Assembly (NCBI RefSeq): GCF_949628215.1 | Contig: NC_134282.1 | Coordinates: 15,356,723 to 15,420,722, forward strand | Direction of reading: 5' to 3' | DNA length: 64,000 bases | Source: Phalacrocorax aristotelis | Taxonomy: Eukaryota; Chordata; Aves; Suliformes; Phalacrocoracidae | Shown: piece by piece, positions 47,620 through 55,242 of the stretch | Numbering within the stretch: the stretch's first letter is position 1 | How the letters are laid out: every line of letters starts with the position of its first letter | Made by a program: the position numbers and the translations under genes | Notes under the pieces: generated by a model | The model's input: the letters and a program-made list of their open reading frames with translations, nothing else | The model's database searches: none | What the model was told of the DNA's origin: nothing

Positions 47620-48700
47620 GTTCATTCACCACTCCTCGGTGTGCAGCCAGGGAATGACCCAGCAGGGACAGGAGTTGTGCTTGATTTCATTTGCTAAGAG
47701 GATTTTTTTCATCTTGACAAAAAGCCTGTACAGGCTGGTGGGTTTGGGAGAGAGTTAGTGGGCTGTGCCGCAGAGCCTGCGATGGCCTGGGGTCTGACCT
47801 GGGGCGAGGGACCCAGGAGGGCTCAGCCATTCAACAGCAGCAGGATGGTTTTTGGAGATCGGGGTGAGCTTCTGGGTGGAGACACAACTGCTTCCTGTGC
47901 AGTCCTCTCCCTGGGGCAGGGCCCTGAGGGTTTGCCCAGCTCCACCCCCGGGTGGTGGGGTGCTCCCTTCAGAGCTGGCTGCTGCTGGCTCGTCAGCTGA
48001 GTTTCTCTGTGCGTCACTGTCTGCTCCATCAGTCTGGCTGAATGCACGTAAGTGCCCCTCCTCCTGCCCCTGGGGTGCCTGCTTGGCTGCTGCCATCCCA
48101 GCCTGTTGCAACACAGGCCCTTGCAGGGCAGCCCTTAAGGTGGTGTATGCTGCTCCGCTGGGCAGGCCGCAAGCTCCCTGAGAGTCCAGCTGGTCCATGG
48201 GTCCCTTTGGCCACCCCACTGCTGGCTGGGTTCATGTCCCAGGCTGAAAAGCACCTGCTGCATCTCAGCACGATTGTCCCAGGATGGTCCCCTCCCCATG
48301 GCATTGCTTTGCCTTGCTAAGCGGCACCTGGTCCCCTCATGCAAAGGACATTTGCTAGCCCCATTCCCCACTGAAATTTGATAAAGTCCAGGGGGGGACT
48401 CTTGGGGGGCTGCTGCAAGCAAATGTGCTAACCTCAGTGTGGGACCTGTGCCACCCGTGACAGCAGCGCCCTGCTACCGTCCCAGGGCCAGTGGATGTCT
48501 GGGACTGGAACCCCACTTCCCTGCCAGGATGGTCTCTGGCAGCTGCCTCTGGCCTCACCTCCAGTCCCTCTGGGGTCAGGTTATTTTTCAAAGCATTCCA
48601 AGGACACAGGTTGTTGTTGCTGATAAGCAGCGAAAGGCAGCTCCGCCCCAGCAGGAACTGCTCGTCCGCTGGCTTCCCATCCGCTTCAGAAAACATCGTC
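47620..48700. other. LRRC15-CPN2 interval: no gene seen
   Basis: About 1.1 kb between the presumed LRRC15 transcript end and the first coding exon of CPN2. It should hold the CPN2 promoter. I see a GATA-type motif (tgataag near 48619) but no convincing TATA box. Confidence 0.5.
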
Positions 48701-48759
48701 CCATCTCAGCGAGTGGCGTAACTGCAAACCTGCCGCAGGCTTGGTAGCGGCCCCCCACG

Positions 48760-48771
48760 ATGCCACGCTCG
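48760..48771 (+). CDS. CPN2: CPN2 coding exon 1 (12 nt)
   Basis: Only four codons, M-P-R-S, with A at -3 of the ATG and a consensus donor tcg|gtaagt. The exon starts upstream in 5'UTR sequence whose limit is not visible. Intron 48772-49712 is 941 bases. Confidence 0.75.
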
Positions 48772-51359
48772 GTAAGTGGCAGCCACACTGCTCGGGTGGT
48801 CTGGGGGGGCCTGGGACAGGTGGGGGAGTTGCTGTTGGCTCTCTGTGAAAACAAGTGAGGTGGTGGAAAGGAAAAGCAAGCCCAACACTGCTCTCAAGCA
48901 CTGATGTAAGTCCAGAATACCTGCGCTTGTGCAGGGTGTCTGCAGGTGGGCATCACTGTGGGGCAGGCAGCATCCCCCGTCACCTGGCAGCACTGGCACG
49001 TGCCCTGAGTAAGGAGGGACAGGCAGAGGTCTGGAGGCAACCACTTTGTTCAGGTGGTCAAAAAGTGCCTCCCATGGGCTGGGAACAGGCATTTGGTCAA
49101 GCCAAATATCCCTCGGGCAGGTTTGATGCTGCTCTGGTTGCTTGCAGAGAAAGAAGTACTTGATGGGCAATTAGAAATACAACCAGTGAAGCTCGCATTG
49201 AGCGCAGCCCTGCAGTGCTGTCCCTAGCACCCAGCACATCCCCGTGCTTCACACATTCCCCTGCCCCAGTGGCCAGGTCTGTGTCAGCAGAGACATCTCG
49301 TGAGGCAGCAGGTTCCTCTGAGTCTCCTGCGGGACCCCACACCTCCCACCTCAGCCACTGCTCTGCAAGATGTGGGGACTGTCAGCGAGGGTGGGGCCAC
49401 CCTGGTTGTCACAGGTCGGGCTGGAGCAGGGCTGGGGAGCAGGGGAAGACCCCCAACCCACCACATGGGGCAGGTGTGGGGAGATGTGGGAGGGAAGCAC
49501 TCCCCGTTCCTGTAAGGGGAGCACTGGGGTGGTGTGGGGGTCTGGAGCTGGAGGGATGCCCCATGGACAGGACAGCTGCCCATGCTGGCAGCGCCCCAAG
49601 GCTTGCTCCCCTGTTTTTCTGGGTGCAAAAGCTTCTTCCCCAGCAGCACCTGCCTGTGGATACAGACTTCTGCCCTGCTGAGGCAGGGGCTGAAGCTCTG
49701 CTCCTTCTCCAGTGCAGGCTGGTGGTCTATGCACTGCTGGGGCTGGGGTCCCTACTGGTGAGGGGGCTGCCCCTGCCCTGCCCCCCTGCCTGCCAGTGCT
49801 ACGACACCTCCAAAGTCTTCTGCTCGGATGAGAGGATGCAGGAGATCCCAGCGGGCCTGCCAGGGAACGCCACCCAGCTCTTCTTCGTGGAGACAGCCCT
49901 CAGCAGCGTACGCAGCGGGGCCCTGGGCTCCAGCACCACCCTCACCAAGCTCGTCTTCCTCAACAATGACATCGAGGAGCTGGAGGCTGGTGCCTTTCAG
50001 GGGCTGCCCAGCCTCACTGAGCTGGAGGTGTCAGGCAACCCCTTGCCCGTGGTCAGCCCTGGGGTGCTGGTGGGGCTGCCCAGGCTCAGCAAACTCTCCC
50101 TGGGTGCCAATACCATCCGCTCTCTGCAGCCGGGGCTCTTCACCACCACCTGCCACCTGCAGGACCTGCGTTTGCCAGGGAACAAGATCGAGGCACTGCC
50201 CCCCAGCATCTTCCACCCGCTCCGGCAACTCCAGACCCTGGATCTCTCACAAAATGCCCTGGCCGAGCTGCCACCTGGGCTGCTGGCCCCCCTTGCTGCC
50301 CTCCGCCTCCTAAAGCTCAGTGACAACCAGCTGTCATGGGTGCCCCCCGGTGCTTTCAGGGCACTGGGCCAGCTGGCCGAGCTCTACCTGGATGGTAACC
50401 AGCTGGAGGAGCTGCCAGCCGGTGCCTTTGCTGGGCTGGGGGGGCTGTGGCGGCTGCAGCTGCAGCACAACGCCCTGGGCAGCCTAGCCCCTGACACCTT
50501 TGCTGGTCTCCCCAACCTCACCATCCTCAGCCTGGAGGGCAACCGCCTGGCCACCTTGCCCGCCGCCCTCCTTGCCAGCACCCCTCACCTCTTCCACCTC
50601 TCAGTGGCCCACAACCAGCTGCAGACGCTGCCCCAGGGACTCTTCACCAACCTGTCAGCACTGCAGACCCTGGCACTCTCGCACAACGCCATGGTCCATC
50701 TCCCCACTGGGGTTTTCCAGGGGCTGGTGGGGCTGGTGGCACTGCAGCTGAGCCACAACAACCTCTCCAGCCTGCCGGCTGGGCTGCTGGCTGGGCTGCC
50801 CCTCCTGGCCTCCCTGGCACTGGACCACAACCGCCTGGCCCGCCTGCCCCCGGGGCTCTTTGATGCCAATGAGGAGCTGGTGCGCGTGGGCCTGGCCAAC
50901 AACCCCTGGGCCTGTGACTGCCACCTGACCTATCTCCTGGGCTGGCTGCAGAGCTTCGCTGAACCCCTTATCCATGCACAAGCCTCCTGCACTAGCCCGG
51001 CCACCCTCCAAGGACAGTCCCTGCTGGAGATCCCCCAGGGGCATCTGGAGTGCCCGGGAGAGCCCACCAACCCCCCAGAGGTGGGCTGGGATGAGGTGCC
51101 AGGGGAGGATGCTCCAGGGCAGTGCACCTACAGCAACTCCGAGGGCACCCTAAGTGTGGCCTGCAATGCCACGAGCTGCCAGCCGCTCAGCCTTTGCCTT
51201 CCTCCTCTTCCTCCTCCCAGGCAAGTGATGGGGCCAGGGCTGGTGTACCAGGGCACCTGGGAGCTGCGTTCCCGCTGTGGCACGCTGCAGGTCAACGTCA
51301 TCATCACAGCGCAGAGCAGGGATGGGGCCACATCGCCAGGTCTCCCCCCTGCACCCTAG
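48760..51359 (+). CDS. CPN2: CPN2, carboxypeptidase N regulatory subunit 2 (552 aa, exons 48760-48771 and 49713-51359)
   Basis: Secreted LRR subunit that carries and stabilises the catalytic subunit of plasma carboxypeptidase N, which trims C-terminal basic residues from kinins and anaphylatoxins. The large exon begins after ccttctccag (49712) with no in-frame ATG at its start. ATG CCA CGC TCG|gtaagt at 48760-48771 joins in phase 0 to give MPRSCRLVVYALLGLGSLLV, a good signal peptide. Order: LRRNT (CPPACQC, Cys27), about 14 LRRs beginning with LFFVETALSS (human IIFVETSFTT), LRRCT (NPWACDCHLTYLLGWL near 402-450), then the CPN2-specific C-terminal region with CTYSNSEGTLSVAC and WELRSRCGTLQVNV. 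Length fits human (545). No transmembrane segment. Very GC-rich codon use. Confidence 0.92.
49713..51359 (+). CDS. CPN2: CPN2 coding exon 2
   Basis: Contains the rest of the protein from Cys5 to the TAG at 51357-51359. The frame is open for 498 bases upstream of the acceptor, but this part has no LRR sequence and lies in the intron. Confidence 0.93.
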   Translation, partial: CRLVVYALLGLGSLLVRGLPLPCPPACQCYDTSKVFCSDERMQEIPAGLPGNATQLFFVETALSSVRSGALGSSTTLTKLVFLNNDIEELEAGAFQGLPSLTELEVSGNPLPVVSPGVLVGLPRLSKLSLGANTIRSLQPGLFTTTCHLQDLRLPGNKIEALPPSIFHPLRQLQTLDLSQNALAELPPGLLAPLAALRLLKLSDNQLSWVPPGAFRALGQLAELYLDGNQLEELPAGAFAGLGGLWRLQLQHNALGSLAPDTFAGLPNLTILSLEGNRLATLPAALLASTPHLFHLSVAHNQLQTLPQGLFTNLSALQTLALSHNAMVHLPTGVFQGLVGLVALQLSHNNLSSLPAGLLAGLPLLASLALDHNRLARLPPGLFDANEELVRVGLANNPWACDCHLTYLLGWLQSFAEPLIHAQASCTSPATLQGQSLLEIPQGHLECPGEPTNPPEVGWDEVPGEDAPGQCTYSNSEGTLSVACNATSCQPLSLCLPPLPPPRQVMGPGLVYQGTWELRSRCGTLQVNVIITAQSRDGATSPGLPPAP

Positions 51360-51546
51360 GGCTTGGGCAGGCACCCGCTTCTGCTCTGCTCTTGCATTGG
51401 CATCCTCTGAACCAGTCTGACAACTGGCACCCTGTCTTGCTCTGCTACCCCTACCACAGTCACCAGCTGTCACTGAGCTCTCTGCAAGAGCTGGCTTCAT
51501 GGTACTTATTCTCGCAGCTATGTGTTTCCTGTGTATTTCAAATATC

Positions 51547-51552
51547 ATTAAA
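51547..51552 (+). terminator. Candidate poly(A) signal ATTAAA of CPN2
   Basis: ATTAAA about 190 bases after the stop in a local AT-rich patch, followed by tgtgtacattatttctgtg, a good T/G-rich downstream element. Confidence 0.6.
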
Positions 51553-51599
51553 ATGTGTACATTATTTCTGTGCAACCAGTTCCCATCATGGAGAGAGGA

Positions 51600-53600
51600 A
51601 ACACTTCCCCATCTCTGCCTGTGCATCTGGGGGAAGTGACGGTCACTGTGGTCCAACGGGGACTTGGCTGGGGCTGTGCGTGGTGTCCCATGGGTGCAGA
51701 TGCCTGGTGTCGAGTAGGTGCTGCTGTGTGGTGTGCTCATCTCTGCCCGCTGCAACTCTCCAGCTTCTCCTCCTTCCCCGTTTCCCTCAGCAGTGCAGAG
51801 GCTCAGCTGCAGCCTGGCACCAACCCCCAGGGCACGGGTTTGGTGTGGGGTGGGCGAGCGCTGCCAGCTGCCCAGTGAGGGGCACAGGCTGCCTGGCTGC
51901 CGGGTGGGCTCTGGCCCAGGGCTGTGCACCAGCACGTCCCCCACCCACCCTGGCAGGGCTTGGCCCACAGCCCTGCCCTGGGTCCTTGTGGTCTGCCCCA
52001 GGGAGCCACGGGGACCCGCGGAGATGGGGTGTAAAGTCCCAGCAGAGCTGCCCGTCTAGGGGGTGGCAGGTAAGGTGGGTGCTCCCCTAAGAGAGCAGGT
52101 GTGTGTGCACGCACATGCGTGTGCTTGGGTGCGTGCGTGTGTGTGTGTGCTCGTGGGCGCACGCCCGTGTGCGTGGGTGCAAGGCGCCCGCCCAGCAGCC
52201 TGCAGCGACCTGCCAGCCAGCAGCGCCCTTCTGCCGGCGGCGCCGAGGCCGGGCGGTGTCGCTGCACCATCTTGCGGCCGATGGGACGATACGGGCTCTC
52301 CTGGGCCAGAGCAGGCAGAGCTGGGAGAACGCCTGCCTGTGCCTCCTGCCTGCAGCAGCAGGAGTCCTGGGGTCCTTGCTTGGGGCTGTGCTGGTTTTGC
52401 TGCCGGACTGCGCGTCTCTGCCAGCCCCTTCCCTGCTGCTGCGCAGCCAGAGGGCTGGGGGCAAAGTGGAAGCTCCGTGTTGTGCTAGCTCCTGGGAGGC
52501 AGGTGGGTGATGCTGCACCCCCAGACACAATGCCACACAGCCACCCTGCCACCTCTCCCACACAAGGGACTGCCACCCTACTGTGGCCATCTCCCAGGCC
52601 AGGTGATGCTGGTGTGGCTACCCCCAAGCCTGAACCAGGGAGGCTGGGGCTGGCTGCAGCTCCCCAGCCCTGGCACAGCTGCCACACCGTGGGGTTGTAT
52701 GTTGTCCGTGGCCCAGGGAAGCTGGTGTCACTCCTACTGCAAGCTCCAGCCGCTTGTGCACCCTGGCTCTGCTAGCGTACAGCCTCTGGATCAGGTACCA
52801 AGTGGGGATGCATACAGGGTTGATGTTGGAAAGGGGTAAGGCTGTTGAAAACATGCAAAAGTTTGGAGGGTTTCAAAATTTGCTGGGAAAGCCCGGGAGC
52901 AACAGCTGAACCTTAACAAAAGCACCTGAAAACCAAAGAAGAAACACTTAAATGCAATTAGTGCAATTATCTGGTGGGAAGTCATTTTAACTCTTTGCAT
53001 CAAATGGAGTGGGTTTTTTCCACAAGACATCCTGCACTGGCCAGGAGCCCTGGCTGTCACCGTGGGAGGGCCTTTGGCTTGTGCTAGGGTGGAGGGGAGA
53101 TCAGCACTCTGCCCCAGCCCTGTGGTCGGTGAGGTGTGAGGCTACAGAGCAGAGCCCAGAGCCTGGGTGTCAGTGTGTCTGTCCGGCCACAGAAATCATC
53201 ACTGTTATAAGTTTAAACAGATGGCTTCAGAGCAGCATCTTTAGCTGTATAAGCCAATTCCTGAGGAAGGAAACAGCTGGATATTTTTAATAGGAAAAGC
53301 TTTAAATAGGAAAATCTCCTTTCTGTTGTGTTTGTGGGAGTGGTGCCTGTGGAGCTGGTGGAGATAGGGGACTGCAGAGAGCTTCAGCTACAAAACAGGC
53401 TGGCCTGGAGATCTTCAGGTTTCCCTGGATGTGACTAGTCAAGTGGCACCAGCAGATAGTGCCTAAGGAGTATGTGTCTGTGTCCTCTCCAAGGGGTTTC
53501 TGCAAACGGCCTCCCATGCTGGGGTCACAGCCCTGCTGCCTGCTCCCCGGCTGTCCCCTTATCTCCCCTTGCAGACCTGCACCCTGACCTCATACAAAAC
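51600..53600. other. CPN2-fourth LRR gene interval: no gene seen
   Basis: GC-rich sequence with an alternating purine-pyrimidine tract near 52.1 kb and an AT-rich island at 52.84-53.04 kb (listed separately). Long reading frames on both strands lack domains and are judged to be composition artefacts. Confidence 0.55.
52099..52180. repeat. Imperfect (TG)n/(GC)n alternating tract
   Basis: Degenerate microsatellite of gtgtgtg, gcgtgcgtgtgtgtgtgtgc and cgcacgcccgtgtgcgtg pieces. Alternating purine-pyrimidine sequence of this kind can adopt left-handed DNA. Confidence 0.7.
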
Positions 53601-53715
53601 CAGGCCCTGTGCCTGGGCCGTGGATAAAGAGCTGGCCAGGTGATGGGACCCCCCGTCGCTCCTGGCATGGCACGGCTGACTCCAGCAGCTGGCTCATTCG
53701 CAAGCACTCGGCCAA
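53558..53715 (+). promoter_or_regulatory. Candidate promoter and exon 1 of the fourth LRR gene
   Basis: A reverse GATA site (CTTATCT, 53558-53564) and a TATA/GATA-like ggataaag (53622-53629) precede a strong donor, ccaa|gtaagtga, at 53715/53716. Splicing to the acceptor at 55238 would make a 1523-bp intron. An ATG at 53667 in this putative exon would open an 18-codon upstream frame. No transcript evidence is available, so exon limits are inferred. Confidence 0.35.
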
Positions 53716-55242
53716 GTAAGTGATACAAAATAGTTATTTTTGCTCTTTAAAATGTGCCGGGAGGGGTGGCTCTGGGGGGCTGTTGATCGTGTTGTTGCAG
53801 CAAGGAGCAGGAGAGGCTGCAGTGCTGCGAGCGGGGGCTGTCCCTACATGTCCCTCTGCGCTGCTGGAGGGTGGGACAAGCAGGAGACCACAACCGAGGT
53901 CCACTGATGGACCAGTCAGCTGGGCTGAGGGAGGGTTTTAAAAGAGCTTTGCAGTTCATAACTCTTAAATTCCATCCCCATGCACCCAGCCCAGCAATTC
54001 CCACGTGTGCATTTAACCCACTGCACTGCCGCTGCAGCTGACGTGAAGCAGGCATTTTTGCACCCACACCCCTGGCTCCCGCACCTGAGTCTCCCTGGGG
54101 AGAGCATGGGCAGGGATCAGCAATGACTTGGCCCTGGAGAGCTCCGTGGGGTAGCTGGCACCTACCTCACCTCCCACTGCTTTCTGTTCAAACCCAGCAG
54201 CTTTCAGCCTCCTGTATTTGTTGACCTCAACATCTTTCAAAAAAAATAGCTTTTCATAGCAACTTTACCCTCCCAGCATAAGGTTTTTTTTGCATGGTGA
54301 GCTTTGATGGACACCCAAGAAGCAACCCACAGCCCTTTCGCCTGCTCCCACCCAGGGCTGTGAATCACAAGCTGGAAACTACTGTCCCAGGACGATGCTC
54401 CCTGCCATTAAATCCTAGCTAATGTGTTAGCTGAGTGTTTCCAAATGACTCGATGGAAAAGGCGGGCCTTATGTGAGTACTGGTAGATGTGCATCAGTGC
54501 GTGACTTCCTAACTGCAGGTCAGAGCCCTAGATTTTAGGAATTAAGGAGTTAATCTCTGGACATTTCATAGCATTTTAACGAGCCTTGCTCTAAAGCTCA
54601 CAGGTTAACTGTTTCTATCTGACAGAAGGGCATAACCAAGGCCAAAATATGATGCAATTAGCAAGAATCCTGAAAAGGAAACGCTTAGAAGCAATGTTTT
54701 AAATTACTCCCCTGCACTGAGAGAAGCACCAATGAAATAGCAAGTCCATCTAGCACAGTGTAGAAATTCTGAATAAACAAGGTTGTCTGGTCTTGGCTGG
54801 CTTCTGGGACCCTTTCTGGTCCCTCATTAACAAGCACAGGGCTGATTGCTTCTGTTGTTGCATGAATGGGCTATTGCCATGCTGAGTAACTGGACCTACC
54901 GGGGCAGGGCTAATGGGCAGCACCACTTTGCCTTCTTCACACAGACAGATGCTGAGCCTACAGCCCAAATGTGGGAGAAGGATGGTCCAGCCCTTGCCCC
55001 TCCTGGAGCGTCTTCCAGTGCCAAGCCATGAGCTGGCTCTCTCTCCCTTCCTCTCCATCCCTTGGTACCAACAGCAGTGCACTCTTTTAAATGCAGTGTA
55101 TGTTGGCTTGCACAGTCTCTCTCATAAAATGAGTTATGATATGTGAATAGAAGAGTCCCAAGAGCTGAATGACAGCATGGTATGACAGAGTTGGTTTTTT
55201 TTGTTCTCCATAACTGATTTTTGAAACCTTTTTTTCAGGACA

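Noticed and set aside
49215-49712. Upstream extension of the CPN2 frame
   Set aside because: No similarity to CPN2, no signal peptide at its start, and a splice acceptor at 49712 with a matching donor at 48771/48772 explains the N-terminus better.
51150-51968. 272-codon open frame on the - strand over the CPN2 3' end
   Set aside because: Antisense shadow of the CPN2 exon end plus GC-rich flank; no domain.
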